Part shown: positions 8,501 to 16,004 of the stretch, in pieces
Numbering within the stretch: the stretch's first letter is position 1
How the letters are laid out: the number at the start of each line of letters is the position of its first letter
Assembly: GCA_017303875.1 (NCBI GenBank)
Contig: JAFLBP010000045.1
Coordinates: 1-41,372 of the forward strand
Direction: 5' to 3'
Source: Chitinophagales bacterium
Lineage (GTDB): Bacteria > Bacteroidota > Bacteroidia > Chitinophagales > Saprospiraceae
Length of the DNA stretch: 41,372 bases
Program-made: the position numbers and the translations under genes
Notes under the pieces: generated by a model
Told to the model about the DNA's origin: nothing
Databases searched by the model: none
Seen by the model: only the letters and a program-made list of their open reading frames with translations

Positions 8501-8556
8501 CCAGCGCGCCCAAAGGGCATTACCATTGTGATACGGAAGGAGAGGAAGGGGAGTAG
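5539..8556 (+). CDS. Secreted tandem amidohydrolase, first half degenerate
   Basis: A 1005-residue protein starting at the ATG at 5539; a TTG two codons earlier is less likely. Residues 1-20 form a signal peptide. Two amidohydrolase-like halves follow. The first (about 30-430) keeps the framing sequences GKIIYPAFIDL and GSLESGKVANFI but has DLYAGDYG where the metal-binding DxHxH should be, so it probably lacks a metal site. After a beta-rich linker, the second half (about 575-965) has a full set: DEHSH (H639, H641), a histidine in TCHSY, one in FTHILEG and the aspartate of NSDDAEM. The substrate is unknown; imidazolonepropionase-like dipeptidases are the nearest type. A charged tail ends in HYHCDTEGEEGE. 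A single-domain relative lies at 18207. Confidence 0.82.
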   Translation: MRYSTLLFAAILFFPLFLTAQGSFPVSAPSDERPGAFAFTNATIYTDYKTKLDNATLIVREGKIVACGAGIAVPADAVVQDCRGKIIYPAFIDLYAGDYGLPAAPPAAEPAGRRNASPAPARKGAYAWNDALRPEYNIAENLSQDPKAADAWRKMGFGAVLTHKADGISRGTGALLALNDDKEHKTLLQTRVSHHLSFRKGSSSQNYPTSLMGSIALLRQTYLDGQWYKTEGWKNEQNLSLSAWNEVQNLPQIFEAGDKLDVLRIGRIGAEFGQKYIVKTAGDEYQRLDAIKALGYALIVPLNFPEGYDVRDPYDALEVSLKDLKHWEMAPANPARLDAAGLNFALTAAGLRDKAKFMENLRKAIEHGLSPEAALKALTYTPATLINRYNNSNGQAGIGSLESGKVANFIICTGDVFKAESKIAQTWVQGKSYDYFTPGWFSNKPESFGDYRLDVGGTSYTLLLKGKPEAPEAQVMRADSSKIKAQFSISANGIVTLGFQPDSTKKGSLSLNGVADGRNWNGTGTTAEGQWISWNATLLKVAEAGKGDKPGRPATKPEVGELLFPFTAFGLKSIPQPQTYFIRNATVWTSENDGVLENCDVLVTNGKIQRVGRKLSQPDNAIVVDGTGKHLTAGIIDEHSHIAASRGINEASQESTAEVRIADVIDSEDIDIYRQLAGGVTSSHILHGSANPIGGQTQLIKLRWGSEPEGLKFKNWPGYIKFALGENVKQSNFQGSTRYPQTRMGVEQVYTDYFTRAKEYAALKKSGKPYRRDLELDALQEIIEGQRFITCHSYVQSEITMMMRVAEQFGFKLNTFTHILEGYKVADKMAKHGAGGSTFSDWWAYKYEVYEAIPQNAKMMMDQKVVVAINSDDAEMARRLNQEAAKSVKYAGMKEADAWKMVTINPAKLLRVDDRVGSIKSGKDADLVLWNDNPLSVYAVAEKTWVDGALYFDRKEDEQLRQSVQTERARLIQKLQNAKKDGPGGERPSAPKGHYHCDTEGEEGE

Positions 8557-8592
8557 TGTGGGGCTTTGACGTACTCCGACGTTTATCCTACG

Positions 8593-8631
8593 TTGACGTT
8601 TACTAAACTTCGAAAGTTTAGTAAACGTCAA
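8593..8631. repeat. Palindromic repeat sharing a core with 27674-27762
   Basis: Two perfect 18-bp arms (TTGACGTTTACTAAACTT and its complement) are separated by the three bases CGA. A second small hairpin, arms AGCCCGACGT and ACGTCGGGCT, follows at 8637-8660. The 17-bp core recurs in the much longer palindrome at 27674-27762. There is no T-run at its end, so a simple terminator is not obvious; a dispersed palindromic repeat is more likely. Confidence 0.85.
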
Positions 8632-8674
8632 GCACCAGCCCGACGTTTACACGTCGGGCTAAACATTAAAAAAC

Positions 8675-8682
8675 TATCTTTG
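8675..8682 (+). promoter_or_regulatory. -7 box TATCTTTG at the left edge of the restriction island
   Basis: Exact TAnnTTTG match 8 bp before the ATG of a 27-codon signal-peptide stub (8691) and 107 bp before the endonuclease ATG (8790). It may be the promoter of the displaced original gene, now available to the endonuclease gene. Confidence 0.45.
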
Positions 8683-8690
8683 CCGGTTCA

Positions 8691-8774
8691 ATGACGAAGC
8701 TATTGTTTTGCCTCTTTTCAATCGTAGGAATGGCAAACAATAATAACATCATAACAAAAAACGGCTCTCTTTGA
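8691..8774 (+). pseudogene. Signal-peptide stub of a lost secreted protein
   Basis: A 27-codon frame starts 8 bp after a promoter box and reads MTKLLFCLFSIVGMA followed by a short Asn-rich tail and TGA. It has the n-region and hydrophobic core of an export signal but no mature part. The simplest reading is the 5' end of a native gene cut by arrival of the restriction cassette. It could instead be a small translated leader for the downstream gene. The stop lies 15 bp before the endonuclease start. Confidence 0.35.
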
Positions 8775-8789
8775 GCCAGATTAACCAAT

Positions 8790-9620
8790 ATGTTAATTAT
8801 GAAAGCAAGAGAAGATGTAATTGATGGTGTTAAAAAATGTGCTATCTGGTGGATAGGCCAACGACGTGCAAAATTGGAAGAGCAGCTCAGCGAAACCATG
8901 TCTGTGAACCCGTTCATGATGCCATTTTTATTTGATTATCATGATTTAAAGTCCTTTGAAGAACTTGCAGAGCTGATAATCGCCTCTCATTTGATGACAG
9001 GCCATAGTACAGGTTTTGGAAAATTAATTGATGAAAAAATTCTTCCAGAGGTATTTGGTACGAAAAAACTTGATGCATCATTCAGAAAAAACAATAAGCC
9101 TTTTTCATACTCCTGTTTTGATGAAATAGACCACCTTATTGATCGAAAGAATGGAGTTGTTGAGTTGTTGTCACTTAAGGCAGGAAAATGGACAATTCAA
9201 TTAACTATGGCCGTCCAGTTAAATAAGGCATTCAAAGAAATAACAGAAACCTACCCAGGGCTTTGCAATAATATCGTTGTTGGGGTTTTTTATGGGAAAC
9301 CGAGTGATTTAACTGACAAATATGATATTTTAAGAGGCATTAATAGAGGAGCTAATCATGATGTAACCGACCTTCAAAAGCATGTTATAGTGTATAGCGG
9401 AAGAGACTTCTGGAAGTGGCTCAATTATGGCGAAGAAAACACACAGGAATGGGTCTTACAAGGCCTTTTAAATGCCTTACAAGAAACTAAAATCCATATA
9501 ACTGCCAAGGAGCTCTTGCAGAGATATAAAGAAAGTGTAGTTACAAAATATCAAGACGACATTTTGGAGGAGGATGGGTCAATAAATTGGTTTAACCTAC
9601 TTAAAAGGATAAACGGTTAA
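8790..9620 (+). CDS. Type II restriction endonuclease, PmeII-like
   Basis: A 276-residue protein that I judge to be a PD-(D/E)XK restriction enzyme resembling the PmeII family. The centre reads FDEIDHLI, then a variable stretch, then VELLSLKAGKWTIQL, giving the acidic residue followed by E-x(2-4)-S-x-K expected of the catalytic core. The region HSTGFGKLIDEKILPEVFG precedes it, and KYDILRGINRGANHDV follows. Two in-frame ATGs (8790 and 8799) are possible starts. Base composition is visibly more AT-rich than its neighbours. The convergent methyltransferase gene overlaps its stop codon by 4 bp, which fits a restriction-modification pair. Recognition site unknown. Confidence 0.7.
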   Translation: MLIMKAREDVIDGVKKCAIWWIGQRRAKLEEQLSETMSVNPFMMPFLFDYHDLKSFEELAELIIASHLMTGHSTGFGKLIDEKILPEVFGTKKLDASFRKNNKPFSYSCFDEIDHLIDRKNGVVELLSLKAGKWTIQLTMAVQLNKAFKEITETYPGLCNNIVVGVFYGKPSDLTDKYDILRGINRGANHDVTDLQKHVIVYSGRDFWKWLNYGEENTQEWVLQGLLNALQETKIHITAKELLQRYKESVVTKYQDDILEEDGSINWFNLLKRING

Positions 9621-10903
9621 ACAGCGATTTCATCCATTTCTGGAACGAACAGCGACAGTTGTTTAACATTTTCGTGTGGTTCCGCATCATAATAGTCGAA
9701 ATCACCCGCAAAAGATTGTCCATTTTTCCAAAAAACTCGAGTGCGAACATGTGGTCTCAAATGTTGGATAGTATGCGAACATTTGGGTTCTTGAGACATT
9801 CCAAACTTTTCAATTTTTTGCAATAACTCCTTCAATACATTTCCAGCAACCATTCCCAATCGAACGGGGACAGCATTTCCAACTTGCTTGAACTTTGAAG
9901 ATGTGGTTCCTTGAAAAATCCAATCTCTTGGAAACTCCTGAATTGCCGCTGCTTCCCCTACGCTTATTGCTCTTAATTCTTCAGGATGACACATACTTGT
10001 TCCAGCATGATTGGGCATTGTAACTACCGTTGGAGACGGGAAATTATAGGATAACTTCCTCCAATATGCGCTTCTTCCACCTTTCAAATACCAACTTTTT
10101 CCCATGGATTCTTTTTGTATTTCTTCAGGCAGACTCCTCCAATTCCCACCTGGCGGAACCATTGACAAATATTTTAATTTCCGAGGACTGAAATTCATTA
10201 CCTCTGGACATGGGTCGGTAAACCCTGAGTTTGATCCAATAACATCACCAAGTGTAGCAAATGGCGGCAAATTATCATTAAGGCGGTTGCTGAACTGTGG
10301 GGGGGGGAATTTTACGTCATAACCATATTTATTCCCAATCAATAAGACACGTTCTCGTATCTGCGGAGCTCCATAATTAACCGAATTTACCACGAAACAA
10401 TTAACGTTGTACCCTATCTTATTAAAAGATTCAAATATCAACCTTAAGAGTGACCCATCTTTATAGAAATCATCAGTAAAATTCTGATCAGCCTGCTTTT
10501 TTTTATTTTTGGGCACTACTGACATAGAAAGTAAACCTCTCACATTTTCCATTAAAAAAGCAGCGGGTTTGACTTCCTCAACGATTCTTAAAAATTCAAA
10601 AACCAATTGTCCTCTGGCATCTTCAATACCTAGCCGATTACCAAAAACACTGAAAGCTTGACATGGAGGGCCACCAACTACGAGGGAGACCTCATTGTCA
10701 ACAATCTGTCCTACTTTTTTCAGCTCTTCCCCACGTACCATTGTAATTGATCTATCAATTACGGGTAAATCAGGTTTGTTAAATTTTATGGTGGCAACGG
10801 CCTCCTTGTCAATTTCTACACAGACGGCAGTTTCGAAGCCTGCTTGCTCAAGGCCAAGATCAAGCCCCATTGCTCCACTGAAAAGAGAAATATATTTTTT
10901 CAT
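9617..10903 (-). CDS. DNA (cytosine-5) methyltransferase
   Basis: A 428-residue C5 cytosine methyltransferase. Motif I is LFSGAMGLDLGLEQAG; the catalytic cysteine is C81 in GGPPCQAFS (motif IV); motif VI is MENVRG (about 118-123); motif VIII is NYGAPQIRERVLLIG; the variable target-recognition region follows; and QVGNAVPVRLG (motif X) closes the fold. A roughly 60-residue tail lies beyond motif X. It methylates the sequence cut by the convergent endonuclease, protecting the host (inference from pairing). It starts 20 bp after the regulator gene and is probably co-transcribed with it. Confidence 0.95.
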   Translation of the reverse strand: MKKYISLFSGAMGLDLGLEQAGFETAVCVEIDKEAVATIKFNKPDLPVIDRSITMVRGEELKKVGQIVDNEVSLVVGGPPCQAFSVFGNRLGIEDARGQLVFEFLRIVEEVKPAAFLMENVRGLLSMSVVPKNKKKQADQNFTDDFYKDGSLLRLIFESFNKIGYNVNCFVVNSVNYGAPQIRERVLLIGNKYGYDVKFPPPQFSNRLNDNLPPFATLGDVIGSNSGFTDPCPEVMNFSPRKLKYLSMVPPGGNWRSLPEEIQKESMGKSWYLKGGRSAYWRKLSYNFPSPTVVTMPNHAGTSMCHPEELRAISVGEAAAIQEFPRDWIFQGTTSSKFKQVGNAVPVRLGMVAGNVLKELLQKIEKFGMSQEPKCSHTIQHLRPHVRTRVFWKNGQSFAGDFDYYDAEPHENVKQLSLFVPEMDEIAV

Positions 10904-10923
10904 AATATCAGTTTTGCCAAATA

Positions 10924-11241
10924 TTAGTGATTGGGTTTGAATGGTGTCTTACGATATTCTTCAAGTTGTTCTTCAACAATCCTTATTGCTTCTTGGGTTG
11001 TATTATTCAACCCATAGTCTTTGATTATTTTTTCTGCCATCAGTTTTGCTTTTAATGATGATTCTTCAACTTGGTAGTATTGAGCTAATTGACTAAGTTG
11101 GAGAAAGGTTGGAAGCCGTTCCCCTCTTTCAATCTTACTTAACAATGGGCTGTCAATGTCAGTAATTTTTGAAATGTCATGTAATGTAGCACTTCTTTGC
11201 GAACGTAGCATCCGAAAGTAACTACCTAAGTTTTGATTCAT
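10924..11241 (-). CDS. XRE-family regulator of the restriction-modification cassette
   Basis: A 105-residue protein with an N-terminal helix-turn-helix of the Cro/C1 type: LRSQRSATLHDISKITDIDSP, then LLSKIERGERLPTFLQLSQLAQYYQV. Position and size fit a restriction-modification controller (C) protein or a methyltransferase-operon repressor. Residues 65-105 are a helical extension not found in the shortest C proteins. A palindrome at 11251-11272 lies at its own probable transcription start, which suggests autoregulation. It is followed after 20 bp by the methyltransferase gene. Confidence 0.85.
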   Translation of the reverse strand: MNQNLGSYFRMLRSQRSATLHDISKITDIDSPLLSKIERGERLPTFLQLSQLAQYYQVEESSLKAKLMAEKIIKDYGLNNTTQEAIRIVEEQLEEYRKTPFKPNH

Positions 11242-11250
11242 TTTAACGCG

Positions 11251-11272
11251 TTGACAAAATTTGACTTGTCAA
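11251..11272. promoter_or_regulatory. Candidate operator TTGACAA-N8-TTGTCAA
   Basis: A 7-bp inverted repeat with an 8-bp spacer sits 9 bp upstream of the regulator ATG. It is immediately downstream of the minus-strand -7 box at 11280-11287, so it would cover the transcription start. This arrangement suits autorepression of the regulator-methyltransferase operon. Confidence 0.5.
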
Positions 11273-11279
11273 GGATTGG

Positions 11280-11287
11280 CAAATTTA
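11280..11287 (-). promoter_or_regulatory. -7 box TAAATTTG of the regulator-methyltransferase operon
   Basis: Exact TAnnTTTG on the minus strand. A TTTG at 11309-11312 on the same strand lies about 21 bp further upstream, close to the spacing expected for the -33 element. Confidence 0.55.
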
Positions 11288-11397
11288 AAACAATAAAATA
11301 TTATCTTGCAAACTTTTTAATCAAAAATGTTTAGAAATTTTTTAACAATATATCTGGGCCTAGTTTAGGGATTAAAAGATACCAGTTATCACCATTA

Positions 11398-11646
11398 CTA
11401 CTTCATCTCATTCACGCGCACAAAATCCATAAAATTGTTGCGATTGATGCACTGAAAGGTAGCATCAGGGTAATTTTCGAGCCACGCTTTTGGGGCGGAA
11501 GCGGTTTTGTCGCCCCATTTGAATTCAAAGCCGCGCAGTTGTCCGCCCGATGCTTTCACCCAGTCCAATTCAGCGCCTGTTTGGGTGCGCCCAAAAAAGC
11601 GGCTGGCGTATTGGAAGTGGTTGTGCGCTGTTTTTAGTCGTTCAGA
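11398..11646 (-). pseudogene. C-terminal remnant of an AAA/DUF4143 ATPase
   Basis: An open minus-strand frame ending in TAG at 11398-11400 reads SERLKTAHNHFQYASRFF, GRTQTGAELDWVKA, LRGFEFKWGDK, APKAWLENYPDATFQCINR and ends FVRVNEMK. This is the typical end of ATPases carrying DUF4143, whose nuclease-like ExK core (FEFKWG) is at this end. Resemblance stops at about 11646, and no start codon or ATPase domain is present upstream. The rest of the gene is therefore gone. It borders the restriction cassette and is more GC-rich than it, so it is likely native sequence left at a rearrangement point. Confidence 0.75.
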
Positions 11647-11662
11647 AACGTTAGGATACGCG

Positions 11663-11688
11663 ATTTGTGCTGATCGATCAGCACAAAT
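11663..11688. repeat. 26-bp perfect palindrome followed by C-rich tract
   Basis: ATTTGTGCTGATC is followed directly by its reverse complement, with no loop. A run of C-rich triplets (11689-11713) follows up to the stop codon of the SH3 gene. It marks the probable breakpoint of the truncated ATPase gene. Confidence 0.7.
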
Positions 11689-11712
11689 CCCCCCCCTGCC
11701 CCCCTTACCCCC

Positions 11713-12690
11713 TTAATGATCCGGCCAAAAGTATTCGCTCACTTTGCGAATATACTCTCCCGGTCGGGCTTTGGAGGAAAGGAACAGGGAAGCGCGACAG
11801 CCGACCTCGTAGGGGCAGTCCTGCAGAATTGCGTCCGGAGCGCCGTCCTGGTCCAGGTCGCCGAACCAGAGCAGGTCGACCGAGGGATTGGCATCGCTGA
11901 TTTCGGGGCGCACCCAGGGCGTAAGGTCCTGGGTTTGTACGGGGTCGGTGCTGTAATCCAGGAGGGTGAGGCGATAATCTTTGACCATCACGTAGGCTTT
12001 GTCGAGCGTTGCGCAGCCGGTGGCGGCCAGTCCCCAGGTAGGGCGGGTGATGGTGTCGTTGGGTTCATTGCCGGGGTAAATAGACACCTGAGTGCCGGGT
12101 TGCAGGGCTGCCGTAAAAAACAGGGTTTTGGGATCGAACAGGCCGAGTTGCCCGACAAAGCCGGTTTTGAGCGGTGTCAGGGTGCCGATAATAAACTTGC
12201 TTTCCTGTTTCTGGTTGGTTTTCAGCACTTTGATGTACTCGCCGAACATTTCATTGAACTGATCCTGCACTTTTACGTTTATACTGCGCAGTTCATCGCT
12301 AAAGGAATCACGTGCGTACACGCCGTACCAAAGCATGGGCGGCACTTCTTCCATGTATGTATTTTCGAAAAAAAGGCTGAAGGTATTGGCTAAGTAGGTG
12401 CTGAACGCGTAGCCGGTTTTGCCTTCGTAGCGCACCTTGTACCAGCTGCCCCAGGTGAGGGAGTCCAGCTCGATGAGTTCGCCGCCATTCCAGGCTTCGA
12501 TGAATTCCACCACTGAGCCGCGGGGCAGGTTGGCAATTTTTTTGGCGTTGATGTCGGCATCTTCCCGCAGGTTGAGCGAGCTGGCGATCACCACCATCTC
12601 TTCGGGGTAAAATGCGCTGGAAGTTTGTGCCGAAAGGCTGCCGGCAAGCCATAAAAACAGGGCCGTCGGCCAAAAACGGAAATTATTCAT
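11713..12690 (-). CDS. Secreted SH3-domain protein
   Basis: A 325-residue protein starting at the ATG at 12690 (MNNFRFWP). A longer frame from 12726 adds 12 residues before the signal peptide and is unlikely. Residues 1-22 form a signal peptide ending in SLSAQ. Residues about 30-100 are a bacterial SH3 domain: SSLNLREDADINAKKIANLPRG, then SWYKVRYEGKTGYAFSTYL. Such domains bind cell-wall peptides. The remaining 220 residues are not recognised; they end with LLWFGDLDQDGAPDAILQ, which resembles one FG-GAP calcium-binding loop. A box CACCTTTG at 12748-12755 on the minus strand may be its promoter. Confidence 0.72.
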   Translation of the reverse strand: MNNFRFWPTALFLWLAGSLSAQTSSAFYPEEMVVIASSLNLREDADINAKKIANLPRGSVVEFIEAWNGGELIELDSLTWGSWYKVRYEGKTGYAFSTYLANTFSLFFENTYMEEVPPMLWYGVYARDSFSDELRSINVKVQDQFNEMFGEYIKVLKTNQKQESKFIIGTLTPLKTGFVGQLGLFDPKTLFFTAALQPGTQVSIYPGNEPNDTITRPTWGLAATGCATLDKAYVMVKDYRLTLLDYSTDPVQTQDLTPWVRPEISDANPSVDLLWFGDLDQDGAPDAILQDCPYEVGCRASLFLSSKARPGEYIRKVSEYFWPDH

Positions 12691-12747
12691 GTGGGATAAA
12701 TTTGATAACAAGCTCAAAAAAGGCACTTAACGCGACTTTTATTTTTG

Positions 12748-12755
12748 CAAAGGTG
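12748..12755 (-). promoter_or_regulatory. Near-consensus -7 box CACCTTTG
   Basis: One mismatch from TAnnTTTG, 57 bp upstream of the SH3-gene ATG at 12690 and divergent from the odhB promoter. Confidence 0.35.
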
Positions 12756-12816
12756 AAAAAGCGCGCGATCTTGCAGAAATTGATTTTTTAGTTTCGCTTA
12801 AAAAAGGACTAAATCA

Positions 12817-12824
12817 TACCTTTG
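12817..12824 (+). promoter_or_regulatory. -7 box TACCTTTG of odhB
   Basis: Exact TAnnTTTG match, 33 bp upstream of the ATG at 12858. Confidence 0.6.
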
Positions 12825-12857
12825 CAACCCAACATCATTGCATAATTCTTACCTGAC

Positions 12858-14102
12858 ATGCCGGTCATAGAACTTAAAATCCCCAATCTGGGCGAATCCA
12901 TCTCCAATGTTACTTTTTCCAAATGGCTAAAACCCGACGGTTCCACCGTTTCCATGGATGAGCCGCTCTGCGAAATTGAAACAGAAAAAGCCAATCAGGA
13001 ACTTTCCGCCGACTCGGCCGGTAAACTGATCTGGGTAGCCAAAGAAGGCGAAGACCTCGCCGTGGGCGCACTTTTTGCCAAAATTGACACCGATGCCGCC
13101 GGCGCCGCACCCGCAGCGCCCAGCGCTCCGGCCACCACCAGCGAAACACCGGCCGCGCCACAAACGCCAACCGCTGCTTCCGCTTCATATGCCGCCGGAC
13201 ATCCCTCACCCGCAGCAGCCAAAATATTACAGGAAGGCGGCGTGCCCGCTTCCAACGTTGCCGGCACCGGCCGCGACGGCCGTATCACCAAGGAAGATGC
13301 GCAAAATGCCGTAGCCAACAAGTCGCAGGCGCCCGCAGCACCTGCCGCACCCGCTACGCCCGCAGCACCCGCTGCCGCAGCACCCAACAACAGCGCCTTT
13401 TCCCGCGATGATCGCCGCGAACGCATGAGCCGTATGCGCCGCACCATCGCCAAACGCCTCGTCAGCGCCAAAAACAATACCGCCATGCTGACCACTTTTA
13501 ATGAGGTGGACATGACGGCCGTTATGGAGCTGCGCGAAAAATATCAGGACGCATTTGTAAAAAAATATGGCGTCAAACTCGGCTTTATGTCCCTCTTCGC
13601 CAAGGCTTGCGCCAAAGTGCTGATGGAAATGCCCGATGTGAATGCAAAAATCGACGGCGACGACGTGGTCTACCACAATTACGCCGATATCAGTTTCGCC
13701 ATCAGTACCCCGACGGGCCTCGTGGTGCCACCCATCCGCAACGTTGAAAGCCTCAACTTCGCCGAAGTGGAACTCAAACTGAAAGAATTAGCTGTAAAAG
13801 CCCGCGACGGTAAACTTTCGCTCGAAGAAATGAGCGGCGGTACCTTTACCATTACCAATGGCGGCGTTTTCGGAAGCCTGCTCAGCACGCCCATCATCAA
13901 TGAGCCGCAAAGTGCCATTCTCGGTATGCACAGCATCAAAGAACGCCCTGTGGCCATCAACGGCGAAGTGAAAATCCGCCCGATGATGTACTTAGCTCTC
14001 AGCTACGACCACCGCATCATTGACGGCTCCACTTCCGTGACCTTCCTCGTGAAAGTTAAAAACCTGATCGAAGATCCGACCCTCCTGTTAATGGATCTTT
14101 GA
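12858..14102 (+). CDS. odhB: 2-oxoglutarate dehydrogenase E2, dihydrolipoyl succinyltransferase
   Basis: A 414-residue E2 subunit of the TCA-cycle 2-oxoglutarate dehydrogenase complex. One lipoyl domain occupies residues 1-78, with the lipoylated lysine K44 in ETEKANQE. An Ala/Pro-rich linker leads to the E3-binding domain (about 110-155, SPAAAKILQEGGV to GRITKEDAQNAV). After a second linker comes the catalytic acyltransferase domain, with the SYDHRIIDG motif (H385, D389). The E1 gene (odhA), often adjacent, is not in this window. The gene has its own promoter and ends at the heptamer repeat region. Confidence 0.92.
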   Translation: MPVIELKIPNLGESISNVTFSKWLKPDGSTVSMDEPLCEIETEKANQELSADSAGKLIWVAKEGEDLAVGALFAKIDTDAAGAAPAAPSAPATTSETPAAPQTPTAASASYAAGHPSPAAAKILQEGGVPASNVAGTGRDGRITKEDAQNAVANKSQAPAAPAAPATPAAPAAAAPNNSAFSRDDRRERMSRMRRTIAKRLVSAKNNTAMLTTFNEVDMTAVMELREKYQDAFVKKYGVKLGFMSLFAKACAKVLMEMPDVNAKIDGDDVVYHNYADISFAISTPTGLVVPPIRNVESLNFAEVELKLKELAVKARDGKLSLEEMSGGTFTITNGGVFGSLLSTPIINEPQSAILGMHSIKERPVAINGEVKIRPMMYLALSYDHRIIDGSTSVTFLVKVKNLIEDPTLLLMDL

Positions 14103-14103
14103 T

Positions 14104-14287
14104 CAGTTATCAGTTATCAGTCAGCAGTCAACAGTTATCAGTTATCAGTCAACAGTTAGCAGTTATCAGTCAGCAGTAGACACTGAACATTCTAACGTCT
14201 TACTGCTCACTGATAACTGTTGACTGCTCACTGCTGACTGATAACTGATAACTGTTGACTGATAACTGTTCACTGATAACTGATGAC
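14104..14287. repeat. Inverted pair of heptanucleotide tracts (CAGTNAN / ACTGNNN)
   Basis: From 14104 to 14180 eleven 7-bp units all begin CAGT. From about 14202 to 14287 a similar number begin ACTG, the reverse complement, separated by about 20 bp of unrelated sequence. The two halves can pair as a long imperfect hairpin. The left half starts 2 bp after the odhB stop. The right half contains the ATG of the next gene at 14283, so the translation start is built from a repeat unit. Confidence 0.9.
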
Positions 14288-16004
14288 TGAAATAATCAAT
14301 CCGCTTGAACTCCTTCAGATGCACCAGCTGCCGGAGGAGCAACTCAGCATGACCCGTTTGCAGGAAGCGCGTTATGCGTTTTCCCTCGCACACAAGGACG
14401 CGGATTGGGTAGATTACGGATTTCGGAAAATTCCTTATCGGGAGGCCATGCAGGCGCTGCAAAGCCTGAACAGCGTAGAGGATCTGCGTTTTTACCGCCA
14501 CCTTGTCGGGCCGCTGGAAAAAATCATTCAGGGGCACTGGAATGCGCCGCTGGAGGCTGTGGCGAGTACGCCGCTTTGGCAAAATCCGGCGCATGCAGCA
14601 CGCCTCAGGCATTTGCTGGAGCCGATATTGGCGCAAAAAACGCTTGCAGCGCTACGCCTCAAAGATGCTGAACGGCTGGAAGCGTTATGTCGTTTGCCGG
14701 CACAGGCGCCGGGTTTGGATGCGACGCGTTATTTTGCCGACCTGACCCATTATTTGCAACAACATATTCACTTGTTGCGGCATGTGGCGCCCGGCGCGGA
14801 GCTGTCCGATTATCCGCAGCGCGCCCGCGCCTTCGCGCGTGATTTTGCCGAAGGCGAAATTTTTCTTGCCAAACTGCTCAACCTCCTTCCTGCCACGCAG
14901 TTCGCCAATTTGCGCGATGAATTGTCGCCGGCGCTTTGCCATGCGGCACAAAAAATATTTGACGCCGAGCCTAAAACCGCCGTCAAGCTGTTTGCGGTAG
15001 CGCGCCTGCTCGACAGCAGTCCGGAGGTAAAAGCACAGGCCGAGGCCCGCTTTGTGGAAATCGCCGGCGCGTATGTGCCCCCTGTGCCGGAACAGACCAG
15101 GCCCGCCCACCTGCCGCCACCGCTGCCAACTAAACCTTCCCAGCCGACCAAGCCCAAAGGCAAGCCGGTTGTGCCGCCGCCCCTTAACCCCAGAACGCAG
15201 CGCAAAATCGACCCCAACTACGTGCCGCCACCACCGCCGCCAACCCGGGAAATACAACGCGATTATTCCAAATGGGCGGGTATTGGCCTGGTAGTAGCCG
15301 TTTTGATCATTTTTGCCCAATTTTTCTTCAATACCAAAAGCGAGGTGAGCGAACTGAGCGAAGTCATTCACCACGTAGACGATGAGCAAAAATTTCTGGA
15401 AGAAAAGGCCAGAATCGACACGGCCGTAAAACAACAGGAGCTGAATATTCCATTAATCAGTCAATCGGATCTGGACAGTCTGCGCGCCATATACCTGCCG
15501 CCCTCCACGCGCCTGGCTTATGAGGAAATGGTAGGTAATACCGTAGATAAAACAGAAATTTTTGCCAATTACAAGGGTAAACCCGAGCCTCAGGACTTTC
15601 CGATTGCCAAAGGCGCCAAACCCTTCGAAGCTTTTGTGCAATACAAAAAAGCTCCGGAAGATACTGCCGTGCTGGCGCTCAAAGGAAATGCTTATTGGGA
15701 TGCATTAGCCTTTGTATTTCACAACGGCCAGTGTATTGATCATTTTTATGTGCCTAAAAATGAAATGGTTTATACGCGCACCCCGGCTGCCGGACAAACC
15801 ATTGTTGGTATGATAACTGGCAACGGCTGGAGCAACAAATTTGAATCCCCGTTTAAAACCCCTTATTTTAAAAATATGGGCAAATCCTATTGGATGATTG
15901 CCGACTCCAGCCGACAGGCATTTCCCCTGAATGCAACCGAACGTTATTTGCCCACCACCGATGCCCTGATTCTGGCGCAGTTCCAATACAAAAGCAGGCG
16001 TTAA
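14283..16004 (+). CDS. Single-pass membrane protein with proline-rich region, function unknown
   Basis: A 573-residue protein I do not recognise. Residues 1-260 are mainly helical and presumably cytoplasmic, as there is no signal peptide. Residues about 264-322 are extremely Pro-rich with Lys, ending in a run of six prolines. One membrane segment follows at 331-349 (WAGIGLVVAVLIIFAQFFF), then a short acidic coiled stretch and a mainly beta domain of about 170 residues that should be periplasmic. This cytoplasmic-helix, proline-linker, single-span, periplasmic-domain plan recalls TonB-like or membrane-sensor proteins, but no motif supports a specific role. The start codon lies inside a repeat unit. 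The stop codon's last base is the first base of the MITE-like element. Confidence 0.65.
   Translation: MTEIINPLELLQMHQLPEEQLSMTRLQEARYAFSLAHKDADWVDYGFRKIPYREAMQALQSLNSVEDLRFYRHLVGPLEKIIQGHWNAPLEAVASTPLWQNPAHAARLRHLLEPILAQKTLAALRLKDAERLEALCRLPAQAPGLDATRYFADLTHYLQQHIHLLRHVAPGAELSDYPQRARAFARDFAEGEIFLAKLLNLLPATQFANLRDELSPALCHAAQKIFDAEPKTAVKLFAVARLLDSSPEVKAQAEARFVEIAGAYVPPVPEQTRPAHLPPPLPTKPSQPTKPKGKPVVPPPLNPRTQRKIDPNYVPPPPPPTREIQRDYSKWAGIGLVVAVLIIFAQFFFNTKSEVSELSEVIHHVDDEQKFLEEKARIDTAVKQQELNIPLISQSDLDSLRAIYLPPSTRLAYEEMVGNTVDKTEIFANYKGKPEPQDFPIAKGAKPFEAFVQYKKAPEDTAVLALKGNAYWDALAFVFHNGQCIDHFYVPKNEMVYTRTPAAGQTIVGMITGNGWSNKFESPFKTPYFKNMGKSYWMIADSSRQAFPLNATERYLPTTDALILAQFQYKSRR

Noticed and set aside
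7381..8631. Minus-strand 416-codon open frame opposite the large amidohydrolase
   Set aside because: Shadow frame of a GC-rich gene; low-complexity His/Gly/Val-rich translation without motifs.
8593..8660. Terminator for the large amidohydrolase gene
   Set aside because: The hairpins are strong but have no T-run, and the core recurs at 27674, so a dispersed palindromic repeat explains it better.
9617..11241. Toxin-antitoxin or phage-defence reading of the XRE gene
   Set aside because: The downstream gene is an unmistakable cytosine methyltransferase, so a restriction-modification controller is simpler.
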